Shown piece by piece: positions 37,556 through 48,539 of a stretch of DNA of 64,000 bases. Below the pieces are notes generated by a model. It was not told the origin of the DNA, did not search any database, and worked only from the letters and a program-made list of their open reading frames with translations. How positions within the stretch are numbered: the first letter of the stretch is position 1; every line of letters starts with the position of its first letter. The stretch is from the NCBI GenBank assembly GCA_025738555.1, contig JAOVFP010000001.1:7068001-7132000 (forward strand), given 5' to 3'. The translations under genes were made by a program, and so were the position numbers. Source of the DNA: Cyathus striatus. Taxonomy: Eukaryota > Basidiomycota > Agaricomycetes > Agaricales > Nidulariaceae.

Positions 37556-39039
37556 GTGTCACAGGGTCCTCTGATTCCTTGGCAATGAAATGTAAAGAAA
37601 TAGTTGACAAACATAATATGCATGAAATTTAATATGTCTGATAGTGTGACAAAAGGTGTGACATATATGAAAAGCATGACAATTATAATGTGTATAACTA
37701 TATATGACAAACATGAAATGCCAGAAGAATGTGACAAATGTGGAGAGTGAGAATGTATGTAATATATGTGATGCATAGAAAGAATGTGACAAATGCAATG
37801 TGTGGGAAATTCATGGAGTGCGAGAATATGTACGACATGTGTGACATGCGTGACGTTATGACAAATGTGATGTGTGACAATATACATGACAACTGTAACA
37901 TGTGCAAATATAATATGTGACAAATGTGACACATGGGAAAAACATGTGACAACTGTAATGTGTGAGAATATATGTGACAGCTGTGACATGTGCGAATATG
38001 TGTGACAACTGTGATATGTGCGAATATATGTGACAAATGTAGCATGGGAAAAATGTGTGACAACTGTGACGCGTGAGAATATGTGTGACAGATGTGATGC
38101 GTGCGAATATGTGTGACAACTGTGACATGCGCGAATATATGTGACAAATGTGACACGGGAAAAATATGTGACAACTGTGACGCGTGAGAATATGCGTGAC
38201 AGATGTGACATGTGTGAATATGTGTGACAAATGTGACGCATGTGAATATGTGTGACAAATGTGACACATGTGAATATGTATGACAGATGTGATGTGTGCG
38301 AATTTATGTGACAAATGTGAAGCATGGGAATATATATGACAGATGTGATGCATGCAAATTTACGTCACAAATGTGAAGCACAGAAATATGTATGACATAT
38401 GTGATAGGTAGAAGGAATGTGACAAATGTGATGCATGGCAAATTTTTGGAGCACAGGAATATCTGTGACAGAGTGTGACATGTGGGAAGAACTACATTTA
38501 TTAGTACCAACATTATGCTAGTATATCCTTGAAAATGCTGCATGATCACCTATGATCACCTATACATTCACTAGTACTAATAATAAGCTAATATGCCCTT
38601 GAAACACTTAATGATCACCTATGATCACCTATACATTCACTAGTACTAATAATAAGCTAATATGCCCTTGAAACACTTAATGATCACCTATGATCACCTA
38701 TATATTCACTAGTATTGATAATAGGCCAATATGCCCCCGAAATGTTTAATGATCACTTATGATCATCTATACATTCACTAGTACTAATAATAAGCTAATA
38801 CACCCTTGAAATGCTTAATGATCACCTATATATTTATTAGTAGTAATAATAGACTAATGTGCAGTTGAAAATACTTAATGATCACCTGTGATCATCTATA
38901 TATTCATTAGTAGTAATAATAGATCAATGTGCAGCTGAAAACACTTAATGATCACCTATGATCACCTATAAGCTCATTAGTACCAATAATATGCTAATAC
39001 ACTTTTGAAATACTGTGATCACCCAAGATCACATATACA
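37556..39039 (-). repeat. Right arm of foldback element A
   Basis: Mirror image of 35100-36480: a TGTGACAACTGTGAC satellite (37640-38480), then GATCACCTATGATCACCTAT units (38535-39000), reaching the insertion site of the palindromic element. The last 112 bp of the arm lie beyond it at 42047-42158. Confidence 0.85.
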
Positions 39040-39650
39040 TCCACTAGCAGTATATTGCACTGCCCCATGAGATCAGGTGGACTTCAGGTAGAGTCCAGGT
39101 AAAATCCTGGACTCCAGGTGGACTTCAGTGGACTTCAGGTGGACTTCAGATGGACTCTACTGGACTTCAGCTGGACTCTACCTGTACTAAGTACTTGAGA
39201 CATTACCTGGGGTTCACCCGGACTCTACCTGGACTCTACCTGGACTCTACCTGTGCTAAGTAGTTGAGACATTACCTGGAGTTCACCTGGACTCCAGCTG
39301 GACTCTACCTAGACTCTACCTGTACTAAGTAGTTGAGACATTACCTGGGGTTCACCCGGACTCTACCTGGACTCTACCTGGACTCTACCTGTACTAAGTA
39401 GTTGAGACATTACCTGGGGTTCACTTGGACTCTACCTGGACTCTACCTGAACTCTACCTGTACTAAGTAGTTGAAACATTACCTGGGGTTCACTTGGACT
39501 CCACCTGGACTCTACCTGGACTCTACTTGTACTAAGTAGTTGAGACATTACCTGGAGTTCACCTGGACTCTACCTGGACTCTATCTGTACTAAGTAGCTG
39601 AGACATTATCTGGAGTTCACCTGGACTCCAGCTGGACTTGACCTGGACTA

Positions 39651-40124
39651 CCTGTACTAAGTAGTTGAGACATTCCCTGGAGTTCACCTGGACTCTACCT
39701 GGACTCCACTGAACTCAAGTGCCTAAGCTGTACCTAGACTCTATTGTTACAGTTGTAACATGTTTTCTACAGTTATCAAACCATGTGTGAAAGTGTGACA
39801 TGTTGAAAAATGTTGGAAAAAGTGTGACAAGCGTGGGAAAAGTGTGACATGCGTGACAAGCGTGGGAAAAAGTGCGACATCATATCCATCGCACTTGCCA
39901 CACTTTTCCAACTTTTTCCCACGCATGTCACACTTTTCCCACGCATGTCACACTTTTTCCAACATTTTTCAACATGTCACACTTTCACACATGGTTTGAT
40001 AACTGTAGAAAACATGTTACAACTGTAACAATAGAGTCTAGGTACAGCTTAGGCACTTGAGTTCAGTGGAGTCCAGGTAGAGTCCAGGTGAACTCCAGGG
40101 AATGTCTCAACTACTTAGTACAGG
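39651..40124. repeat. Near-perfect palindrome at the centre of the palindromic element
   Basis: CCTGTACTAAGTAGTTGAGA at 39651 is mirrored to 40124, with arms of about 237 bp. The inner part repeats AGTGTGACATGCGTGAC and GTGGGAAAAAGTG, close in style to the GTCACA satellite of the foldback elements. The short centre is GCGACATCATATCCATCGC. Confidence 0.9.
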
Positions 40125-40156
40125 TACAGTTTGCGACACTTAAACACCACAAATTT

Positions 40157-40640
40157 ATTAAGCGAATTTTCTAGCAACCACAAACAACTTTTAGCTTCCA
40201 AAAATCGTCAGAATAGGATAGTTACAATGTAATCTACAATATTCCACGAGCAGATTTTCAAAATTCCGATTTTTTTGATTTTTTAGCCCAAAAATTTGGC
40301 ACTTGGCCATAAAAAATAGTAAAAATCATGAAAAATGTATTTTTAGTATGCTTTCATCAATAGCAATATGATTCTGCAAAAAAACGGCCTCTGAATCGCT
40401 TCACTGGGCGCTAAAAATTCGCTTTTCTAAAAACCATAAGTGAATTTTCTAGCAACCACAAATGACTTTTAGCTTCCGAAAATCATCGGAATAGGATAGT
40501 TACGATGTAATCTACAATATTCCACGAGCAGATTTTCGAAATTCTGATTTTTTTTTTGATTTTTTAGCCCAAAAATTTCGCACTTTGCCATAAAAAAAAT
40601 AGTAAAATCATGAAAAATGTATTTTTAGTATGCTTGTTTC
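40157..40640. repeat. Tandem duplication of about 282 bp in mariner-like copy 1
   Basis: GAATTTTCTAGCAACCACAA and downstream sequence (GAATAGGATAGTTAC, ATTCCACGAGCAGATTTTC, AAAAATGTATTTTTAGTATG) occur twice, beginning at about 40157 and 40439. The copies are highly similar, with many differences being C/T or G/A. Confidence 0.85.
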
Positions 40641-40992
40641 TGCCAAAATTTCATTGTGAATTGAACCCAATAGAAATGGTATGTATGTTTTAATAATATT
40701 ACAAATTTAAATTATTGAGCATACACTTTGACAGTACTGGGGGTGGGCAAAATATCAGTATTGTGAAGAAGATAAAAGAACCTTTCAAGATGCAAAAAAA
40801 GCAGTTGTGAAATATCTAGATGCTTGTCCTCTGGGTGTTATTTGTCATTTTATAAACCAAACATGGCAATTTATGAGTGCATACAGGTGTGGTTTAACAG
40901 GTGAAGCAGCAGAATGGGCTGTTAGACAGCATTGTCAACACTGTCAAATCTCGAATCATGCTATGATGGCACTTGAGGCTATTGTATCCTAA
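40637..40992 (+). pseudogene. Tc1/mariner-like transposase, C-terminal fragment
   Basis: Exons 40637-40678 and 40735-40992 around a 56-nt GT-AG intron. The first encodes FLPKFHCELNPIEM, which carries the expected third catalytic acidic residue in the ELNPIE motif. The second runs YWGWAKYQYCEEDKRTFQDA, KYLDACPLGVICHFINQTW, FMSAYRCGLTGEAAEWAVRQ to TAA. The DNA-binding and first two catalytic segments are absent. A homologous tail is found at 53313-53513. Confidence 0.85.
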
Positions 40993-42162
40993 ATTAGGCT
41001 GTGTAACATGTCGATTTTTTTGCCAAAAAATTTGGCACAGCTATTTTATCGTGGGAATTTCACAAAAACATCATTTTTGTATGTATTTTGACCTTCTGAT
41101 TCTGAATCTGTAATTAGTTTGCCCTGAAAAATTCATTTTCCTACTGTAATAAAATTTGTGGTGTTTAAGTGTCACAAACTGTAGTCCAGGTCAAGTCCAG
41201 CTGGAGTCCAGGTGAACTCCAGGTGAACTCCAGGTAATGTCTCAGCTACTTAGTACAGATAGAGTCCAGGTAGAGTCCAGGTGAACTCCAGGTAATGTCT
41301 CAACTACTTAGTACAAGTAGAGTCCAGGTAGAGTCCAGGTGGAGTCCAAGTGAACCCCAGGTAATGTTTCAACTACTTAGTACAGGTAGAGTTCAGGTAG
41401 AGTCCAGGTAGAGTCCAAGTGAACCCCAGGTAATGTCTCAACTACTTAGTACAGGTAGAGTCCAGGTAGAGTCCAGGTAGAGTCCAGGTAGAGTCTGGGT
41501 GAACCCCAGGTAATGTCTCAACTACTTAGTATAGGTAGAGTCTAGGTAGAGTCCAGGTGAACTCTAGGTAATATCTAAGCTACTTAGTACAGATAGAGTC
41601 CAGGTAGAGTCCAGCTGGAGTTCAGGTGAACTCCAAGTAATGTCTCAACTACTTAGTACAAGTAGAGTCCAGGTAGAGTCCAGGTGGAGTCCAGGTGGAG
41701 TCCAGGTGAACCCCAGGTAATGTCTAAGCTACTTTGTACAGTAGAGTCCAGGTTGAGTCCAGCTGGAGTCCAGGTGAACTCCAGGTAGAGTCTATCTGAA
41801 GCCCAGTTGACTAAGTCCAGTGGACTCCAGGTGTATTCCAGTTATTTCTGGACTCTACCTGAACTTTACCTGGAGTCCAGGTGGAGTCTATCTAAATCCT
41901 ACAATTTTTCTATATAAAGTTCATGTAGAGTCCAGGTAGAGTTCAGTAAAGTCCAGGTGGACATCAGGTGGACTTCAGGTGGAATACCTGGACTCCAGGT
42001 GGACTCCACCTGATTTCATGGGGCAGTGTAATGACCTCTCCACTAGTACCTCAGAGATTCATTAGTAAATATATAATAGTAGGTGATTAAAAAAAGCCCT
42101 GGCTCATTTGATCAGGAGCTCAAAAATCCTGGGCAATTCATGATCAAATTGGCTGACACCCC

Positions 42163-43416
42163 TCGTCGGTCAGGCCGGGCATAGTTGATGCCCAGGAGAA
42201 CCATACACACATTATGCATGAGAAAATCTGTACAATAATCAACAAATACTTAGCTATATAGCTAAAACTACCAGAGGGGTGCCGCGCCCCGAGAAATGAC
42301 AGCAAGACAATAACACGATTCTCCGGGATTAAGGCACTATACCACACATTCGAGCAATGGCTGCTCGACCTGTGCATCCATATGCAAACCCAGCAACTAG
42401 GAGGGAATGAACATGAGCAAGAGAGGGTATTACTCCTCCTAGACTACCTCGAAGGTGAGGCGATCAAATGGTACAGGCGTCACATCATTAGCCCCGCCAG
42501 TGCAAAAACTGATTGAACATTTGAAGAGGTGATCATTGGACTCTATGATCGATTCGTAGAAGAAGCCATGAACCAACATGGACGGGACACTTTCTACAGT
42601 GTCAGATACCACTCAGTAGCAGGACTGCAAGGTCTACACGACACCATGACTGACCATGCCCAAAGTATGCCCATGCCTTTGGACGATTACTTGTTCACAC
42701 AAGCATTTATCAATGCTATGCCAGAAGAGATGCGGAGGAAGCTTATAGAAGACATGCTCCTCACACCAGAGGTAAACATGGCGGACGACTTTCTCACAGT
42801 AGGATGAACAGTCGAAAGAGGAAAGCACAACTACATTAATACAGAATGCTACCTCGACAACCACGTCCACCCACTAGTCACTCGACCAGCAATGGAACAG
42901 TCACTGCACCCCAGGGGATCCCCGCCAAATGCACCACAACAAAGTGGAGGGCTGAGACCAGTCCCCCAACAAACCCAAACCAACCAGGCCACAAGGAGAC
43001 GCCCTGGGGCCACCGCAGCACAGCCTAACCAAGACTATACTGCCCCCACTAAACAAAATGCACCTGAAGTCAAACAGAAAGGACCACCACAATTGGCTCA
43101 GCCACGCATAGTGGAAGCTTGCTTCAACTGTGGGAAAACAGGACACTTCAAGAAATACTGTCCAAGGACACCGCACGACCAGATATGCGTGGCACACTCT
43201 GTTATCAAAGGAGAACAGGGAAGGGATGACAAAGGACTTCCCACTGAGGCATGGGAGCCACAAAATGCCCCCCAAGAAGACCAACAGGAGGACGACAAAG
43301 CCTCCATGTTCGAATTCGACATAGAAGAAAACCCCTACAGCAAGTATGACACAGGCTCAGACTGCAGGGGGGATTACTCTGATTCAATCAGGGCTGTGAC
43401 GGTCATTGCAAAATGA
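42163..43416 (+). pseudogene. gag, capsid and nucleocapsid part
   Basis: Continuous frame with stops at 42259 (TAG), 42514 (TGA), 42805 (TGA) and 43414 (TGA). A capsid-like region (retrotransposon gag family) includes ITRFSGIKALYHTFEQWLL, LEGEAIKWYRRHI and IIGLYDRFVEEAMNQHGRDT. A Pro/Gln-rich linker leads to a CCHC zinc knuckle, CFNCGKTGHFKKYC (about 43118-43159), then an acidic tail. It would package the element RNA. Confidence 0.85.
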
Positions 43417-43944
43417 CACTGGATAAAAGAACCTACAGAAATAATCACCATCTGTAGGGTAGTAGTCAGGTTGACCAAACAGACAATTGACCATCCAAAG
43501 ATCCCACTGGAAGAAAAAGAATGCTTAGCATCCTATGTTACCATGGAAGAGGTCAAAGCTTGGACACTATGGGATTCAGGAAGCACAACAACAGGGATCA
43601 CCCCATTGTATGCAGAAATAGCCAAGATTCCTGTGAGCCGGTTATCAAAGGAGTATGTCCTTCAGCTAGGAACAGTAGGAAGCCGATCCACGGTCAAGTA
43701 CGGCACCTACTTAACACCACAACTTCCAGGGCTGAATCAGCCCATTTATGCTGACGTAGCTAACTTCAACCATTATGACATGATTATCGGCACGCCAACC
43801 ATGCACGCTAACGATGTCATACTCAACTTCAAGCACAATGATGTGATCGTCAATGGGGAACGAATCCCAGCCATGCAGGTCCAGCTCAAGGGCACCGACA
43901 GATGCCTCCACCAGTACTGGGCAATAGACAAAAAAGAGAAGTGA
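43417..43944 (+). pseudogene. Aspartic protease domain of the gypsy polyprotein
   Basis: Retropepsin-like domain in the same frame as gag and RT. The active-site motif appears as TLWDSGSTTTGI (about 43562-43597) and the second conserved region as YDMIIGTPTMHAND. TGA at 43942 and TAA at 44053 separate it from RT; the linker between has no domain. Confidence 0.8.
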
Positions 43945-44244
43945 CTTGCAAGAGGGAGACAACCTCCCTCCATAGAAGAAGCACCTGATAACGAAGGACT
44001 CGGGGCACTATGCCCACTACCCAAAGACAACCCCTCCCTCCTGCTAACCAACTAAGAACTTTGTGAACACACGAAACCCATGCCAAAAACCAACGAGCAT
44101 ACCTCATCACCAATGGTACCAGTGGTATTGACACCAAGTTCATTGTATGTAGAACCTGATGTACAGTACTGCCAACCAATGTCCTCCCGTATACTTGTAG
44201 AAGATTTGGTGACCTCAGATAACACCAATGATCCTCAACAATGA

Positions 44245-46426
44245 ACGTTGATCGACAATCCCACCCCTAATCCCTCGTGGGGATGGATGATAGACCCACA
44301 CATGCCACCAGAATGGAACATGATGGTAGCAGATATGTACCCACCAAATTGGGCTACACAACCCCCAAAGAGCAAGCTCTTTGGGAAAGCCCAATTTGAC
44401 AATGTCTCAGAACACGTGAAATTTCATGCCCTTCCAGGATCCAAGGACCGGGTGGCAAAACTCACCCTCTGCGAGACACCTGAATACAAACATTCCCTGG
44501 CAGCATTGAAGCACTGGTTCGAACCACCCCCCACCAAGAAGGCAACCAGTCCCCCAAAACTCGATAAGGGGAAAGGGAAAGAAACATCCCTCACAGAAGA
44601 CAACATCCCAAGACTGCGCGAGAGCTGGCTCAGCTCCTATGCAGACATCCTCAATGGAACCCCAGAATGCCTACCTCCATTCCACGAAGTCAACCACGAG
44701 ATTAACTTGATCGACGAGGACAAACAGTACAAATACCATATGCCTCGATGTCCGAACTCCCTGCGCGAGGTGATCTATGACAAGCTCAATTGGTATGAGA
44801 ACGCAGGATGGTGGGAAGCACAATTGGTTACCCAGGCTGCACCCCTCCTCTGCCTAGCCAAAAAAGACAAGCGCCTGCACACCGTCATTGACGCTCATCA
44901 ACAGAATGAGAACACGGTCAAGGACATTATGCCACTGCCAGATCAGGAAGTCATTCGCAAAGATGTTGCAAGAGGGAGGTATAGGTCGAAGATCGACCTA
45001 ACAGACATGTATGAACAAGTACGCATACGATCAGAGGATGTAGGCAAAACAGCATTCACTACAATTAGCAGAACCTACGTCAGTTACATAATGCAACAGG
45101 GCAACTGTAACGCCCCAGCAATGTTCCAACAACTTATCACAGCCATATTCCGGGATACTATAGGATGCTTCATGCATGCCTATATCGACGACATCTTCGT
45201 ATACTCTGACACCATTGAGGAACATGAAGCACACCTAAAGATCGTCTTTGACAGGCTGCACGCCAATGACCTCTACCTAAAGAAAGCCAAATGCGAGCTA
45301 TACACAGACAGCATCAACTGCCTGGGCCATGTCATTAATGATGAGGGTATACACCCCAATAAGGACAAGTTAAGCTGCATTCATGACTGGAGAACGCCCT
45401 GCAATTACAATGACATCCAGAAATTTGTGGGGCTGGTGAACTATGTGGGGCACTTCCTGCCTGACATCTCTGCATACACCAGCCCCCTGCTAGCCATAAC
45501 CCAAAACGGAGCACCATTTCTATGGCGCCCCCTACACCAAAGATGTTTTGACATGATCAAGCAGACATGTTGCAAGACACCAATCCTTCGCCCCATAGAC
45601 CCCCACACAGATGAACCAATATGGCTCATCTGTGACGCTTCTAAGATGGGTGTAGGGGCCATGTACAGTCAGGGCCCTTTGAGGGACAAGTGCCGCCCCG
45701 TGGGCTTTATGTCAAAAAAGTTCACCATGGCACAGCAAAACTATGCTGTATACAAACTCGAAACTCTGGCCATACTGGAAGCTCTGATCAAATGGGAGGA
45801 CAAACTTATGGGGTATGATCTCCATATCATCACTGACCACAAGGCACTCAAGTTCTTTAAAACCCAAGGCAACCTATCCAACCGCCAATGACACTGGATG
45901 GACTATATGTCCCAATTCAACTTTGATATCACATATGTCAAAGGAGAATATAACAAAGTAGCGGACTGCCTATCCCACTACTATGAAAGCAACACACTGG
46001 ACAACACTTATGAGATTGAGGACTACATACACGCAGATGCACATATCGACCCCCAAGGAGAAGATCTCCCATCCGCGCGCTATCAAGAACTCCACAAGCA
46101 CGTCATCGAGTTACGTGCTCTTAGAGCCATGGAAACTAGGCATAGCAAATGCCTACAGGAACGACAGGAGTTGCAGGATATCGAAGCCCAGGAAATGAGG
46201 GACACCGACGTACAAGAAGAGAAGGGGATGACATACTGGGGCAATAGCCCCTCTAACCCCACAGATTTGATTACTCTGGCTGACATCCTATTCCACAAGG
46301 CAACGCACCATGCACCTCCCACCACTAGGGACGATGCGTTTATACATCACATCAAGGATGGATACCCCGAGAATAAGCTGTTCAACATTATAAGAACTGA
46401 ACCAGGAGCATACCCATGCTTCCCTG
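44245..46426 (+). pseudogene. Reverse transcriptase and RNase H of the gypsy element
   Basis: RT from about 44700: APLLCLAKKDKRLHTVIDAH, YRSKIDLTDMYEQVRI, and catalytic YIDDIFVYSD at about 45181-45210. Then NCLGHVINDEGIHPN and the connection KFVGLVNYVGHFLPD. RNase H has D in LICDASKMGVGAMYS, E in YKLETLAILEAL and D in HIITDHKALKFF. TGA at 45889 (SNRQ-stop-HWMD, where the family has two arginines) interrupts RNase H. The frame continues (DYMSQFNFDITYVKGEYNKV) to the hAT MITE at 46427 and rejoins integrase when the MITE and one duplication copy are removed. Confidence 0.92.
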
Positions 46427-47120
46427 TAGGGCTGGTCACAGATAGCCAGTATCCGAATATCTGCAGATATTATCTGTTTTCGGTACCGTCAGATCGGATA
46501 CGGATATCTTCCCACAGATATTCAGATAATCTGCAGATATCTGCTCAATGCATACCCCTATTCCCTTACACACTGACTATTATCTGCTTATACCCCACTT
46601 TAAAATCATATATATATAATAATAAGTGTATTCTTTTATTTTACATACTTTTTCTAAGAAATAAACCAGTCATCACATCTCTATGTTTAAATAAGTGTCA
46701 TTTTCAGAATTTCATGGAATTCATGACATGAAAGGGACCAGTCACACATTGTGATCGGGGCTATCGCTTTAATGAATGCTGCATACATTTTTATGTAATT
46801 CAATTCAATTGCAAATAGACTAAGTACAATTCAAGACTTATACTGCAGCTTTAGCTCTTTTGAATTTTTGTATTGTATTTTTTGTACTTATGATATGTAA
46901 CTATGAACCCTGCTATTTTACAGCTTCAATGACCTAAAAATCATGGAAATCAGTAAAGAACTACAGTAGATGAATTACAATTAAGTTGTGCCTCTATGCT
47001 AAGGTAAGTTAGCACAGATGAGAGCCGAGATCTGCAGATACCATCTGATCTCTATCCGAATTTGATTTTATCTGACGGATATTATCCGGATTCATCCAGA
47101 TCTATCCATGACCAGCCCTA
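46427..47120. mobile_element. hAT MITE inserted between RNase H and integrase
   Basis: Terminal repeats TAGGGCTGGTCA at both ends, continuing with GATAG after two mismatches. An 8-bp duplication CTTCCCTG (46419-46426, 47121-47128) is perfect. Subterminal motifs CAGATATCTGCAGATATTAT occur on the left and GATCTGCAGATACC on the right. Length 694 bp with no transposase. MITE plus duplication is 702 bp, so the host reading frame is not shifted across it. Confidence 0.92.
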
Positions 47121-48444
47121 CTTCCCTGTGCGTAACAGCCTCATCTACGCACAGAACCTGGCCAAGGATGAGGTAGTTTGTATACCTCGCAACCGTGAGC
47201 TTATCACAACAATAATCGAACAAGCTCACACCACCCTTGGCCACGTTGGCAACCAATGTACAGTGGAATATATCCACCAATGGTACTGGTGGCCACAGAT
47301 TGCAAAAGACATTCGCGAATTCTGCAGATCATGCGACGTGTGCCAACAGGCAAAGACATCCAACCAGAAACCAGTGGGTAAACTCCACCCCCTACTGGTA
47401 CCCATGAAGCCATGGGACTCAATCGGTATGGACTTCGTCAGTCTGTTCCCAGAAGCCAAAGGTAGCAACTACCTCTGGGTTATCATTTGCTGCATGACAA
47501 GTATGGTACACCTCATCCCTGTCCACACCTCCATGACAGCAGTAGACCTATCCTGGGTATACTGATGGGAAATTGTGAGGCTGCACAGTCTCCCTAGTAC
47601 CATCATCAGTGACTGTGACCCCAAATTCACATCTCACTGGTGGAAGGAACTCCACCACCTCCTGGGGGCGAAACTTCTCATGTCTACATCTTTCCACCCT
47701 CAGACGGATGGTCAAACAGAGCAGATGAACCGCAGTGTGGGACAAATCTTCTGCACAATGGTTCACCCAGATCAGAAGGACTGGATTGACAAAGTTGACT
47801 TTGCCAAATTCATGATCAATGCCAGCATATTCAGTACCACCAGATATGCCCCATTTGAACTCAACAGGGGATACCTCTTGTCGATGCTTAAAGAGATACA
47901 ATGTGATGGAATCGCCCATTGCGGGGTATGTACATATGCTGAACAGGCACTGGCCAACTTGGCCGAGGCCCACGATGCAATTATCACCAACCAGAAGAGA
48001 GGCAAGGAAGGATCACTCGTCTACTTATCAATGGAGAACCTGAATCTTCCCAAGGGCGGGGCACAAAAACTATGCCCCAAGTTCATCGGCCCATACAGGG
48101 TCTTGACAGCCAACCCTTCGACATCAACCTATACCCTGGAACTGCCTCCAGCATTAACAGTGCGCCGCCTCCACCCAGCATTCCACATTAAACTCCTCAG
48201 GCCATACATCACGTCTAACAATGTGTTATTCCCCAACTGCTCGAAACCAGACCCGTATGACTTCAGTGTGGACCCATCCACCGAATGGTTTGTAGATGAG
48301 ATTATTGGCCACTGCTGGACACAGGACAAGCACCTGGAATACCAGGTGCAATGGAGCCAAGATGATACCACCTGGGAACCCCACCACAAATGCGCAAAAC
48401 TCGAAGCGCCTGATCGTTACCTCGAATTGCATGGCATCCGCTGA
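47121..48444 (+). pseudogene. Integrase and chromodomain of the gypsy element
   Basis: HHCC zinc-binding region: the histidines lie in AHTTLGHVGN and the cysteines in CRSCDVCQQAK. The catalytic triad is D in SIGMDFVSLFPEA, D in TIISDCDPKF and E in TDGQTEQMNRSV, all retained. One TGA (47563) lies within the core. After the C-terminal region (VRRLHPAFHIKLLRPY) comes a chromodomain, DEIIGHCWTQDKHLEYQV then WSQDDTTWEPHHKC (about 48294-48390), which in this family steers insertion to marked chromatin. Ends at TGA 48442, probably the true stop. Confidence 0.92.
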
Positions 48445-48539
48445 CACACCCAATTACCAAAGAAATCAGTCATGCCGTAAAGCCATGTGATACCGTTTTG
48501 TTTACCATTACCTCCCCCACCAATCATTGACTCAAACAC

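Larger units (their letters stand above)
40127..41181 (+). mobile_element. Tc1/mariner-like element, copy 1 (internally deleted)
   Basis: Terminal repeats CAGTTTGCGACACTTAAAC and, mirrored, CAGTTTGTGACACTTAAAC (one C/T difference at CpG), continuing ACCACAAATTT. TA lies on both sides (40125-40126, 41182-41183), the Tc1/mariner signature. It keeps only the last part of the transposase gene (40637-40992). The left part is a tandem duplication of non-coding sequence. It inserted into the right arm of the palindromic element, making it the youngest layer of the nest. Confidence 0.88.
39048..42038. mobile_element. Palindromic element with GGAGTCCAGGT arrays
   Basis: A perfect 8-bp target duplication TCCACTAG flanks it (39040-39047, 42039-42046). 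Inner ends are CACTGCCCCATGA, mirrored as TCATGGGGCAGTG. Both arms are tandem arrays in opposite orientation. A unit of about 60-75 bp contains CTAAGTAGTTGAGACATTAC and one to three copies of CTGGACTCTAC. The arms meet in a near-perfect palindrome (39651-40124, centre about 39887). Removing the Tc1/mariner insertion leaves about 1.93 kb that is nearly all inverted repeat, with no loop and no coding sequence. The 8-bp duplication fits hAT-like or KDZ-type elements; the class is not decided. Confidence 0.85.
35005..42158. mobile_element. Satellite-armed foldback element A, inserted in gag
   Basis: Termini TGTCAGCCAATT (35005) and the mirrored AATTGGCTGACA (to 42158) open inverted arms that share about 100 bp of unique sequence (including GATTTTTGAGCTCCTGATCA). 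The arms continue with spaced units containing GGTGATCATAGGTGATCATT, then a 28-bp satellite (GTCACAGTTGTCACACATAT type). The arms flank a core of about 1 kb (36500-37555). The right arm is split by the palindromic element 39048-42038; without it the element is about 4.2 kb. The target duplication is not clean (CCACTAG left, CCCCTCG right). No transposase is encoded. Its core is homologous to that of the element at 54480-57564. Confidence 0.85.

Noticed and set aside
37522..38353. Minus-strand frames of 165-267 codons with the same His/Ser/Cys pattern
   Set aside because: Mirror image of the left arm satellite; repeat artefact. The similar frames at 29223-29634 and 56434-57136 were rejected for the same reason.
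35600..38480. Regularly spaced repeats that could suggest a CRISPR array
   Set aside because: The units are contiguous, variable and without unique spacers, the arrays are inverted copies, and the context is a eukaryotic transposon.
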